NCBI GenBank assembly: GCA_002341315.1
Contig: DDNV01000034.1
Coordinates: forward strand, 1-15,652
From: Cellvibrionales bacterium UBA2511
GTDB taxonomy: Bacteria; Pseudomonadota; Gammaproteobacteria; Pseudomonadales; Porticoccaceae
Direction of reading: 5' to 3'
Length of the DNA stretch: 15,652 bases
In this document: positions 1-8,065 of the stretch, in pieces
How positions within the stretch are numbered: position 1 is the first letter of the stretch
Layout: each line of letters starts with the position of its first letter
Made by a program: the position numbers and the translations under genes
Notes under the pieces: generated by a model
The model's database searches: none
Told to the model about the DNA's origin: nothing
The model's input: the letters and a program-made list of their open reading frames with translations, nothing else

Positions 1-252
1 CTGGACGGCGTGTTGGGTGAAGACGGCCTGGTAACCGGTCTGCTCGACAGCATTCTCGGTCCAGACACCATTGGAGGTGGGTTGCTGGATAGCACCGTTG
101 GAACCGTAGTAGGGCTGGCCAGCCCCGTCGTCGGTACTGTCGATGGTGTGATGGAAGGGTTACTCGGCGATGGTGCCCCAGTGGGGGATCTGCTCGTTGA
201 CTTGAGCTTTGGCCTTTCTTCAACACTGTCCCAGGAACTTGCTCTGGTATAA
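1..252 (+). CDS. C-terminal end of a Gly/Leu/Val/Asp-rich protein, possible T1SS substrate (partial)
   Basis: The frame is open from the first base and stops at TAA 250-252, so only the last 83 codons are visible and the start lies outside. The text is low complexity, with a loose repeat built on GLLDS (GLLDSILG, then GLLDSTVG) and many Gly, Leu, Val and Asp. No RTX nonapeptide (GGxGxDxxx) is visible. The protein ends SQELALV, an acidic residue followed by hydrophobic ones, which resembles the extreme C-terminus of many type I secretion substrates. The next genes downstream encode a complete T1SS, so a secreted adhesin or surface protein is a reasonable inference. The family is not recognised and could equally be an unrelated repeat protein. 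The coding call is firm because the frame ends immediately before a strong terminator. Confidence 0.7.
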   Translation: MDGVLGEDGLVTGLLDSILGPDTIGGGLLDSTVGTVVGLASPVVGTVDGVMEGLLGDGAPVGDLLVDLSFGLSSTLSQELALV

Positions 253-284
253 AAATCCTCGAGATAAAGTCGAGGTTATTGATG

Positions 285-327
285 GCGGCATCGGGCTCAG
301 ACAGCCCGTTGCCGCTAACTTGTTTTG
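285..327 (+). terminator. Rho-independent terminator between the possible substrate gene and the T1SS operon
   Basis: A 6-bp arm (285-290 with 310-315), one T-T mismatch and a second 6-bp arm (292-297 with 303-308) enclose the 5-base loop CAGAC. TAACTTGTTTTG follows as the T-rich tract. A smaller hairpin (257-262 with 270-275) lies between the stop codon and this one. The structure ends just before the next gene starts. Confidence 0.85.
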
Positions 328-339
328 ATTTGGATGATA

Positions 340-2460
340 ATGACAAGAACTTATGCAAAGGGATTGGGGTTTTTTCAGATCCCTTTTTTCCTGTTTACGC
401 TGTTAACGTCTCTGGCTGTCTATGGGCAGGACACGAATCCCGGCGGGACTAGTGTTAGCTCTGGTGATAATAACCAGGCCACATCGATCAACCTGTCATT
501 AGCGGAATTTGTTGCATTGAATAATGCGTCAGTTGAAGCAGGCTTGGTTGATCAATCTGTTGTGGGGGCCACTGCAGTTTCAACCGATCCTGAAATAATA
601 CACTCCACGGAAGTCGTGGCGACAGGCGTACAGACTAAAGAATCGCAGTCTGGTTTAAAGTTGCTCAAACCAGGTCAGGATATGGCGGGTTCTGGGCCGA
701 CACATGCCGGAGCTGCCATTATTATCCCCACTCAGAAAAATCTGGCTGAAGGCGAGAAAGTCGACTCAGAGGAGAGTACTGTTGAGCCGGGACAGAGCCA
801 GACCTTATCAGAATTTTTTGACCGGATAACAGAGAATCAGGATCCATCGGCAGCGAACAGCGCAGTAGACGACGTGAATGAAAAGGAGGAATTGAAGGGA
901 GTTGGCAAGGGCAAAAAAAAAGAGGGGAATATAAGGTCTTCTGAAAATTTGTCTACTTCCGAGAATCAACCCTTCAGCGATAAAACCTCTCAGGCTGTTA
1001 ATTTCGACAATCACGAAAATCGAGCAGATCCGCTAGAGTCCGGCATCGACGGTGATAAGCAGGCGTTTGATCAACAGGCCATGTCGTCTTATACCACTGC
1101 CTTGTGGCATTCTTCGAAGGGTGACTCCGAGAGCTCCCGGCAATCACAGCTCGACCAACATTCAGGTGTTGATGAAGAGGGTATCTATTCGAAAAACACC
1201 ATGTTGACGACCATGAAGGAAGAATTGTCCAGTCCGTTGGATATTTACGCTGTCGTTCACCGAGCTATTGCTTTCCATCCTGATATTGCCGAATCACTTG
1301 GCAAGCTTTATGAGCAGAAGGAAATAGTTAATGAAGCCAGGAGCGGATATTTTCCACAAATTAGTTCAGGAATGAGCTCTGGTTATAGAACGACTTCGGG
1401 TAGAAGCGACGAGTCATTTAATTTCAATGTCTCACAGTTGTTATATGATTTCGGCAAGGTTGACAGCGTTGTTGACAGCGCTCAATACGGTATTGTACGC
1501 GATCGCGCGGCTGTTTTAATGGCTGTTGATGATTTGGCAAGGGATACTGCTCGTGCCTTTATCGAAGTTCAACGTTATCAGGAGCTGGTCGAAATTTCTG
1601 ACCGTTTTGTTGTCGCGATCCGGGATCTTCAGGATCTTGCTGGCAAGCGTTCAGCAAAGGGCGCGAGTTCACGTTCGGATGAAATACAGGCCCGGTCGCG
1701 CAAACATTCAGCTGAAGCAACGGCCAGTCAATACCGCTCCAAGCTCAATGTCTGGACTACAACCCTGCAGAACCTGATTGGAACGGATTCTGATCTTCAT
1801 TTGACAGGGGGGTTCCCGACCGAACTTAGCAATTTCTGTCAGTGGGTGCCGGAAAAATTTGATAATGTACCGCGGTTAGTCATAGCTGAAGCGGAACAGG
1901 CCATCGCCAAGCAAAAAATTAAAACGGCCAAAGCCGAGTTTATGCCTACGTTGTCGCTCAATGCGGGTTATGACCATTTCTTTAATCCAGCCAATGACAA
2001 TGGGTTGGTCGACGATGAATATTTTACGCTCACTCTGGATTTGAAGAGCAAGCTTTATGAAGGGGGCGCAATCAGTGCAAGGCGCAAGTCCGCTGAATAT
2101 GCTTTGAACCGGGCCATCGCGGCCAGGAAGTCAGCGCTGCTGGATGTCGAAAGAGCCCTGCGTGAATCAAAAGTTCAAAGTAAATTGTTGTCAGAAAAAA
2201 TAAGCTTTCTGGATGCGCGTTACGACGATATTGTGAAAACCCAGGAACTTTATCGCCAGCAGTACCTTTCTCTGGGTACCCGTACGCTATTGGATATTCT
2301 CAATACGGAGGCTGAGATATTTCAATCGCTCTTCGACATCAAAAATGATTCCTACGAAATACAACGTTTACAGATTGACTGCTTACATAGTGTCGCTGGA
2401 CTGAGAGACGCATTTGCTGTCAATGAGAGTCTTTTCCAGGGGGTTAGCATCAATCCATGA
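340..2460 (+). CDS. TolC-family outer membrane channel of a type I secretion system, with long N-terminal extension
   Basis: Outer-membrane/periplasmic exit duct that would dock with the HlyD adaptor and ABC exporter encoded next. I chose ATG 340 (706 residues) because GGA lies 5 bases upstream; ATG 334 and TTG 325 are in frame and possible. The N-terminus MTRTYAKG followed by FFQIPFFLFTLLTSLAVYG is a signal peptide, probably cut before QDTNPG. About 280 residues rich in Ser, Glu, Asp, Asn and Gln follow, with no recognisable domain. The TolC core starts near residue 300 (LDIYAVVHRAIAFHPDI) and runs to the end, about 400 residues, close to a whole TolC. It shows the paired helical repeats, for example ARSGYFPQIS early and KAEFMPTLSLNAGYDH in the second half. 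The stop overlaps the next start (ATGA 2457-2460). The extension is the odd feature: family members usually have about 430-480 residues. Confidence 0.9.
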   Translation: MTRTYAKGLGFFQIPFFLFTLLTSLAVYGQDTNPGGTSVSSGDNNQATSINLSLAEFVALNNASVEAGLVDQSVVGATAVSTDPEIIHSTEVVATGVQTKESQSGLKLLKPGQDMAGSGPTHAGAAIIIPTQKNLAEGEKVDSEESTVEPGQSQTLSEFFDRITENQDPSAANSAVDDVNEKEELKGVGKGKKKEGNIRSSENLSTSENQPFSDKTSQAVNFDNHENRADPLESGIDGDKQAFDQQAMSSYTTALWHSSKGDSESSRQSQLDQHSGVDEEGIYSKNTMLTTMKEELSSPLDIYAVVHRAIAFHPDIAESLGKLYEQKEIVNEARSGYFPQISSGMSSGYRTTSGRSDESFNFNVSQLLYDFGKVDSVVDSAQYGIVRDRAAVLMAVDDLARDTARAFIEVQRYQELVEISDRFVVAIRDLQDLAGKRSAKGASSRSDEIQARSRKHSAEATASQYRSKLNVWTTTLQNLIGTDSDLHLTGGFPTELSNFCQWVPEKFDNVPRLVIAEAEQAIAKQKIKTAKAEFMPTLSLNAGYDHFFNPANDNGLVDDEYFTLTLDLKSKLYEGGAISARRKSAEYALNRAIAARKSALLDVERALRESKVQSKLLSEKISFLDARYDDIVKTQELYRQQYLSLGTRTLLDILNTEAEIFQSLFDIKNDSYEIQRLQIDCLHSVAGLRDAFAVNESLFQGVSINP

Positions 2461-4643
2461 ATAGCCGGATGAATTCCCCTGGCTCATCTGAGGGGCAGTT
2501 AGCACCGACCATAACGGAAGATCATAGTCAGTGGCTAGAGGCACTTATACTCATCGCCAATTATTACCGCCTTGAATATTCCCGGGAGAATATTCGCCTT
2601 GCATCTGCATGGACCAAAGATAAACCTACCCTTGAAGTTGTTCGCAGCCTCGCCCGGCAAATCGGTATGACCTGTAGAAAAGGCAAGCTGAATACCGACC
2701 AGATAACCTCTTGGCGATTGCCTCTGATCGCACTTTTAGATGATGGACAGGTGGTTGTTATTGAAAAAGTTGGCAGAGATGGGGATGTCGGTGTCTGCTT
2801 TGCCCATGATCAAGGCCTGAAAAGTGTGATGAGCAGGGATGAGGTGCTTCAACATACGGTCCTGATGCTGATTGTCCGACCAATCAGTGCTGTCACCGAT
2901 GCAAGGGTAGATGATTACATTAAGCCTTTTGAGCAGAACTGGTTTAGAAAAATCGTTCTGAGTGACTGTAAACCTTACAGTTATGTGATGCTGGCTTCAC
3001 TGATGGCGAATATCCTGGCGCTTGCCGGCATATTATTTTCCCGGCAGGTATATGACAGGGTTATTCCCGCGGATTCATTGCCAACATTATATGTCCTGTT
3101 TAGTGGTGTGATTGTCGCCTTGGTGTTTGATTTCATCTTGCGCACCATGCGCGTCAAAATTACTGATCTGCTGGGAAAAATTGCCGATATCCGGGTGTCG
3201 GATCGCGTCTTTGGACATGCCTTGCGCATTAAGAACTCCGAAAAGCCAAATTCCACAGGAACGTTTATCGCACAGATTCGGGAACTTGAGCACATCAGGG
3301 AATTGCTCACTTCAAGTACCGTCACAGCCTTTGCCGATCTGCCATTTTTCCTTCTGTTCTGTTTTATTCTTTGGTATATCGCGGGGCCGCTTGCACTTGT
3401 TCCACTGTGTGCATTGCTGTTACTGATCCTGCCGGGAATTCTGGTGCAACCGAAATTACGCGAGCTGGCTAACGAGGCAATGCGTGAATCATCGCTGCGC
3501 AATGCAATGCTTGTTGAGGCCGTACAGGGAATGGAAGACATAAAATCCCTGCAGGCGGAGCAGCGTTTTCAACAACAGTGGAATTATTTCAATGCAGTGA
3601 CTGGGGATGTAAATCTGCGCCTACGTTTTATTGCCAATACGCTTGGTGTTTGGACACAAATGTTGCAGAACATTGTCTTTGCCTGTGTTGTCTTGTTCGG
3701 TGCGCCAATGGTGATGAATGGAGATTTAACAGTGGGCTCCCTGGTCGCCGCTTCAATTTTAGCCTCCAGGATGATGGCACCTATGTCCCACTTTACCCAA
3801 CTGATGAGTAAATGGCAGCAGTCCAAGGTGGCGTTGAACAGCCTGCATCAAATTATGCAAAGAAATGTCGATAATCCTGCTAATGATAAGCGCGTTCATA
3901 AGCCTTTTATTCGCGGGCAATTTCGTATGAACCATGCAATCTTTAATTACCCAGGAACCAAAACTGCGGCATTGGAAGTTAAACAACTCGAAATTTCACC
4001 GGGTGACCGGGTGGCAATTTTGGGCCGGAATGGTGCTGGTAAATCAACATTGCTTCAGGCGTTGTCCGGTATGTTGGAGCCCGCCGCTGGCGAGGTTATT
4101 CTGGATGGGGTCAGCCTTGCACATTTAGATCCTGCGGATGTCCGGCGAGATGTCTGCTTGCTGAGCCAGAATGCCAGATTGTTTCACGGCTCTATTCGTG
4201 AAAATTTGCTTATGGGAGCACCTGATGCCTCCGATGAAGATCTGTATGAGGTATTGGAACAGACGGGTGCCAGGGATTTTATCCACAAACTCCATGACGG
4301 GTTGGATCATTTAATCCAGGAGGGTGGCTTGGGGATGTCAGGGGGGCAGCGGCAATCTCTGCTGTTATCACGTTTGCTGCTCAGGCGCTCTGAAGTGATC
4401 TTGCTTGATGAGCCGACTGCCTCACTGGATGAGGCAACAGAGAAACATTTTATTCAACGACTCAAAGAATGGACTGACTCCAAAACTTTATTGGTCGCAA
4501 CACATCGTATGCCCATTTTAAACCTGGTTGACCGGATTATCGTGATAGATAACGGCAGCGTGGTGCTTGATGACCAGAAGGAAAAGGTGTTGGCCTTCCT
4601 TTCGAAAAAACCTGTTGAGCAACTCAAGGCCGGGAAGAGTTAA
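2457..4643 (+). CDS. LapB-like type I secretion ABC transporter (permease/ATPase) with inactive C39-like domain
   Basis: Inner-membrane exporter that would energise secretion through the TolC/HlyD partners. Residues ~20-135 are a C39-peptidase-like domain. The catalytic Cys expected near its start is absent (the text reads DHSQWLEALILIANYY), so it should bind substrate rather than cleave a leader. About six membrane segments follow between ~170 and ~450. The nucleotide-binding domain has Walker A GRNGAGKST at 523-531, signature MSGGQRQ at 627-633, Walker B LLDEP with D651 and E652, and the H-loop His at 683. All ATPase motifs are intact. The 728-residue length fits the RTX/LapB exporter family. 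ATG 2457 overlaps the tolC-like stop by four bases, suggesting translational coupling; ATG 2469 is an alternative start. Confidence 0.93.
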   Translation: MNSRMNSPGSSEGQLAPTITEDHSQWLEALILIANYYRLEYSRENIRLASAWTKDKPTLEVVRSLARQIGMTCRKGKLNTDQITSWRLPLIALLDDGQVVVIEKVGRDGDVGVCFAHDQGLKSVMSRDEVLQHTVLMLIVRPISAVTDARVDDYIKPFEQNWFRKIVLSDCKPYSYVMLASLMANILALAGILFSRQVYDRVIPADSLPTLYVLFSGVIVALVFDFILRTMRVKITDLLGKIADIRVSDRVFGHALRIKNSEKPNSTGTFIAQIRELEHIRELLTSSTVTAFADLPFFLLFCFILWYIAGPLALVPLCALLLLILPGILVQPKLRELANEAMRESSLRNAMLVEAVQGMEDIKSLQAEQRFQQQWNYFNAVTGDVNLRLRFIANTLGVWTQMLQNIVFACVVLFGAPMVMNGDLTVGSLVAASILASRMMAPMSHFTQLMSKWQQSKVALNSLHQIMQRNVDNPANDKRVHKPFIRGQFRMNHAIFNYPGTKTAALEVKQLEISPGDRVAILGRNGAGKSTLLQALSGMLEPAAGEVILDGVSLAHLDPADVRRDVCLLSQNARLFHGSIRENLLMGAPDASDEDLYEVLEQTGARDFIHKLHDGLDHLIQEGGLGMSGGQRQSLLLSRLLLRRSEVILLDEPTASLDEATEKHFIQRLKEWTDSKTLLVATHRMPILNLVDRIIVIDNGSVVLDDQKEKVLAFLSKKPVEQLKAGKS

Positions 4644-5951
4644 ATGCAAAAGGCCACTGAAAACGGTTTGTCAGGATTGTTTCTGTCGTTGGGCACATGG
4701 TTGAAACGTTGTCGTCCGAAATCGGATGCAAAGGTGGGTGTCGGTGAATACAGTGTTGATGCATTGGTACAGTATGGCGACCGTCATAAACACTACAACG
4801 ATTATGTTGACGATTCCCAAATCGTTAAAGCAATCAATATCGTTTGGTGTTGTGTCTGTCTGGTGGCCTGCTTTCTACTCTGGTCTTACTTTGCTGTGGT
4901 TGTAGAAGTTTCTAGTGGGATTGGTCGTGTTATACCTTCATCCAGGGAACAGCTTATTGAATCCTTGGAGGGGGGGATACTCAAGGACCTTCGTGTCAGT
5001 GAGGGAGATATCGTCGAAGCCGGTCAGGTATTGGCGCAACTGGATCTCACTAAAACGGAGTCAAAGGTGGAGGAAAGTGCCACCCGGTACCGTGCCACGA
5101 TAGCAAAGGTTGCGCGTTTGGAGGCGGAGGTAAACGGTAGTCAATTGATCTTCCCTCAAGGTCTCAATGAATTTCCTGCGCTGCAGGAGAGGGAAATGAG
5201 ACTTTACAATACCCGACGTCAGGGTTTGAGTGATTCACTGGCTGGCCTTCATAAATCCATGAAACTGGTGCAGGAAGAGTTAACCCTTACCCGCTCTCTG
5301 GCAGACATCGGTGCAGCTAGCAATGTCGAGGTTTTGCGTCTGGAGCGTCAACTATCGGAACTGGAGCTGAAGGCCAGTGAAAAACGCTCGGAGTATATGA
5401 TCCTCGCCCGCGAGGATCTGGCCACTGCCAAAGCAGAAGCGGAGTCCTTGGAATCAGTTGTCAGAGGCAGGACAGATGAATTGTCACGCCTGACCGTGAA
5501 ATCGCCTGTACAGGGTATTGTTAAGAATATAGAGGTGACAACCATTGGCGGTGTTGTGGCTCCCAATGGCCAGTTGATGAGAATTGTACCCATGGATGGA
5601 CGCTTGCTAATCGAGGCAAAAATATCACCTCGCGATATTGCCTATATCCGGCCCGGCCAAGCTGCCAAGGTAAAAATCACAGCGTACGATTACACGACTT
5701 ATGGCGATCTGGATGGCACGGTCAGTGTCGTTTCACCAGACACGACCCAGGATGAGGTCAATCCGGAAATCTTTTATTATCACGTTTTTATCCGCACCGA
5801 GGCTGATTTTTTACAGAATGATGCCGGAGCCAAGTTTTTCATTGTTCCGGGGATGATCGCTAGTGTGGATATTCGTACGGGTGAAAAAACAATTTTCGAT
5901 TACTTGATGAAACCGATTAATAACGCACGAGAAGCTCTGAGAGAGCGCTAG
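4644..5951 (+). CDS. HlyD-family membrane fusion (adaptor) protein of the T1SS
   Basis: Periplasmic adaptor bridging the ABC exporter and the TolC-like duct. About 65 cytoplasmic residues precede one membrane segment (~66-88, IVWCCVCLVACFLLWSYFAV). The lipoyl half-motif LEGGIL lies at 108-113, followed by KDLRVSEGDIVEAGQVLAQLD. A long Glu/Arg/Leu-rich coiled coil spans ~135-280, then the second lipoyl half LTVKSPVQGIVKNIEV starts at 283. The beta-barrel and membrane-proximal region includes ARDIAYIRPGQ-like text (here PRDIAYIRPGQAAKVKI). Length is 435 residues, normal for the family. ATG follows the preceding TAA with no gap, and GGGAAGAG just upstream acts as the ribosome binding site, so the genes are clearly cotranscribed. 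Confidence 0.93.
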   Translation: MQKATENGLSGLFLSLGTWLKRCRPKSDAKVGVGEYSVDALVQYGDRHKHYNDYVDDSQIVKAINIVWCCVCLVACFLLWSYFAVVVEVSSGIGRVIPSSREQLIESLEGGILKDLRVSEGDIVEAGQVLAQLDLTKTESKVEESATRYRATIAKVARLEAEVNGSQLIFPQGLNEFPALQEREMRLYNTRRQGLSDSLAGLHKSMKLVQEELTLTRSLADIGAASNVEVLRLERQLSELELKASEKRSEYMILAREDLATAKAEAESLESVVRGRTDELSRLTVKSPVQGIVKNIEVTTIGGVVAPNGQLMRIVPMDGRLLIEAKISPRDIAYIRPGQAAKVKITAYDYTTYGDLDGTVSVVSPDTTQDEVNPEIFYYHVFIRTEADFLQNDAGAKFFIVPGMIASVDIRTGEKTIFDYLMKPINNAREALRER

Positions 5952-5966
5952 GGATAAACCGGCAGC

Positions 5967-7646
5967 ATGGCATTGCTAGATGTAATTTCTCGTATTGAGC
6001 CTATTGTCGCCTCCAACATAAGGTCACTGAATCGTCCCTACCCGGCATTCACCGTTTTTCTGTCAGTGTCCGATGGTAGCAGTCGGGCAAAGGTATTCCA
6101 TGCCAGTGCGGATACTTTTTTTGACGCCTGGCACACAGTGGTAGGACGTTGTCTGCTGAAGAGCGGCATTAGTAATAGTGAGAGTGTCTGGGTGCGGGTT
6201 GACTGGGTTTCGGCCGTGCAGTCATTGCAACTCGGTCAACTGCGTGAATGCCTCAAAACTTTCAAGCGCAATTATTTCCGTTTTGGTCTGGCACTCGACG
6301 AGTCGTTCGACATTGCTTTTATTGAGCAAGAGCTCAATGCTAATGCCATGCTTTACGGCGGCGTGAACAACCCTCATGCATGCTTGAATGAAAAAAACTT
6401 TTCCAGATACGCACGCAAGCGTTTTGGCCTGGAAGCACTGGCTTTTTCGGATACCAGTAACGTCTATATGCTAACCACTGGTGGAGTATTTTGCGCACAT
6501 GATGGTCAACCGCAGTTGCTCTATCCGTCGGGGCGAAATGCCGGGCGGCGCAAGATTGTCGAACTGAAACCGGACACCCTGCTATCCCTTATTCAGAATG
6601 GCAGCCGCTATCTGGCTAGCCAGGTGCAGGGTAGTGGGCGTTTTCACTATGGTTGGCACCCCTGTTTTGATCGACCCATCAATACTTATAATTCGTTGCG
6701 GCACGCCAGTACGCTCTATGCCATGCTGGAGGCTTGGGAAGTTACTGGTGATGCGATACTAATGACGAGCATCGAGCAGTCCATGAGTTATTTTTTGGCC
6801 CATCTGGTGAAAAAAGTGCCACTGGAAAATAACGGGATCGCGGCTTTCGTCATCGATTTGCAAGACGAAATCAAACTGGGGGCCAACGCTGTCTGCATTT
6901 TGATGCTGGTTAAGTATACGGAGTTGACGGGATCAAGAGATTATCTTGAGCTGTTGGATGCATTGGCACAGGGTATCCTGTTTATGCAGGATCAGGAGAA
7001 TGGCCGCTTTGTACATGTGCTCAACTATCCGGATTTGAGTGTCAAGGAATCTTTCCGGGTGATCTACTACAACGGCGAAGCGGCATTTGCACTGATGCGG
7101 CTGTACAAACTGACTGCCGAACAGAGATGGATCAATGCGGTCGAAAAAGCCTTTGAGCACTTTATTGCTGAGGAATATTGGCAACACCATGATCACTGGC
7201 TCAGCTATTGTGTTAACGAATTAACCCTGTACTGCCCCGATGAACGCTATTACCGTTTTGGGATTATGAACGTTGCGGACCATCTGGATTTTGTTGAAAA
7301 ACGCATGACGACTTTTCCCACTTTGCTCGAGTTGATGATGGCGACCAAGGCTATGATCAATCGCCTCCAGCAGCAACCCGAATATGAACACCTGCTGCGG
7401 GAGATTAATCTCGATAAATTCGAAAAAGCCCTCAAGACGAGAGCTGTGTACCTGTTAAACGGTTATTTCTGGCCAGAGTTTGCCATGTTTTTTCAGAATC
7501 CGAATAAAATTGTAGGCAGCTTTTTCATTCGTCACCATGCATTTCGTATTCGTATTGACGATGTTGAGCATTACCTCTCTGGTTATGTTGCCTACCTGAA
7601 ATACCTTAGGACGCTCCCTGGTGGCCTGAGCCCGGTCAGGAGGTGA
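5967..7646 (+). CDS. Unassigned 559-residue protein in the T1SS operon, probable alpha/alpha-toroid fold
   Basis: I do not recognise a family with certainty. There is no signal peptide or membrane segment, so it should be cytoplasmic. The first ~190 residues are mixed alpha/beta with no motif I can name. From ~195 to the end the protein looks like successive helical hairpins, with Gly/Asn-rich and aromatic turns: GRFHYGWHP at 224-232, NTYNSLRHAS at 239-248, YYNGEAAFALMRLY from 367. This pattern recalls the (alpha/alpha)6 barrels of N-acylglucosamine 2-epimerases, YyaL-type proteins and some glycoside hydrolases, so a sugar-acting enzyme is a guess from fold, not from an identified active site. 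The start ATG lies 15 bases after the hlyD-like stop, in the same operon. A role in modifying or preparing the secreted protein or a cell-surface glycan would fit. Coding status is secure; function is not. Confidence 0.85.
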   Translation: MALLDVISRIEPIVASNIRSLNRPYPAFTVFLSVSDGSSRAKVFHASADTFFDAWHTVVGRCLLKSGISNSESVWVRVDWVSAVQSLQLGQLRECLKTFKRNYFRFGLALDESFDIAFIEQELNANAMLYGGVNNPHACLNEKNFSRYARKRFGLEALAFSDTSNVYMLTTGGVFCAHDGQPQLLYPSGRNAGRRKIVELKPDTLLSLIQNGSRYLASQVQGSGRFHYGWHPCFDRPINTYNSLRHASTLYAMLEAWEVTGDAILMTSIEQSMSYFLAHLVKKVPLENNGIAAFVIDLQDEIKLGANAVCILMLVKYTELTGSRDYLELLDALAQGILFMQDQENGRFVHVLNYPDLSVKESFRVIYYNGEAAFALMRLYKLTAEQRWINAVEKAFEHFIAEEYWQHHDHWLSYCVNELTLYCPDERYYRFGIMNVADHLDFVEKRMTTFPTLLELMMATKAMINRLQQQPEYEHLLREINLDKFEKALKTRAVYLLNGYFWPEFAMFFQNPNKIVGSFFIRHHAFRIRIDDVEHYLSGYVAYLKYLRTLPGGLSPVRR

Positions 7647-8065
7647 GTTCTGCGTGGACTTTGATTCAAGTAGTCACTACACATCATCTGATGCCCAACA
7701 ATGACTGGGAGTTGATGGCAATGTAATTAAGGGCTCGTATCAGGGCAGCGTCGAAGCAACTTATTTCGAATCGATGATAAGAAGCATATTGGTTGATCCA
7801 TTAACCGAGTGAAAAGGGGCTGTCGCCCCCTGGCAAAGATCAAATAACACTGGGTTGAAGGTGAGTGTGTCCCCGGATACCGAGCCCCCAGTTTTTATCA
7901 AAAATCTCTTTTTTTTTGAGGGAATTACACTTCTCATTATATTCATTAACTATCAGGCTATTACTAAAAGAGGTATAGATTCTTCCTTTATATGCCGGTT
8001 ATTGTGGGCCGTCGTGCACTGTATTTTTTGATGTGGGCCCTGATGTTACTTCGGAGTATTTTGGA
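7647..8065 (+). other. Gene-poor interval between the T1SS operon and the EAL gene
   Basis: No convincing gene is present. A short hairpin GGGGC-TGTC-GCCCC (7816-7829) is followed by T residues only on the minus strand, so it is at best a weak minus-strand terminator. GTGTCCCCGGATA near 7867-7879 resembles sequence found around degenerate IS200-like/REP-associated transposase remnants; that is a memory-based resemblance only. The distal part holds the candidate promoter of the EAL gene. I see no clear plus-strand terminator for the T1SS operon. Confidence 0.5.
7916..7943 (+). promoter_or_regulatory. Candidate sigma-70 promoter of the EAL gene
   Basis: TTGAGG (7916-7921), a 16-base spacer and TATATT (7938-7943) match 4 of 6 and 5 of 6 consensus positions. 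The predicted start, near 7950, would give a leader of about 115 nt. Confidence 0.45.

Noticed and set aside
1201..2460. Internal start giving a TolC protein of normal size
   Set aside because: ATG 1201 and 1213 lack a ribosome binding site and would remove the signal peptide, which is clear at the upstream start.
2457..2900. Active C39 peptidase that cleaves a double-glycine leader
   Set aside because: The catalytic Cys position is not Cys; the domain fits the inactive C39-like type of RTX/LapB exporters.
2981..3541. 186-codon minus-strand frame within the ABC exporter gene
   Set aside because: It lies antisense to conserved transmembrane coding sequence and shows no domain or start signals.
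7816..7829. Plus-strand terminator of the T1SS operon
   Set aside because: The hairpin is only 5 bp and is followed by CTGGCAAAG, not a T tract; the T residues are on the other side.
7761..7946. 61-codon minus-strand frame in the 7647-8065 interval
   Set aside because: No ribosome binding site, AT-rich run at the N-terminus, and it overlaps the candidate EAL promoter. At most it is part of a repeat remnant.
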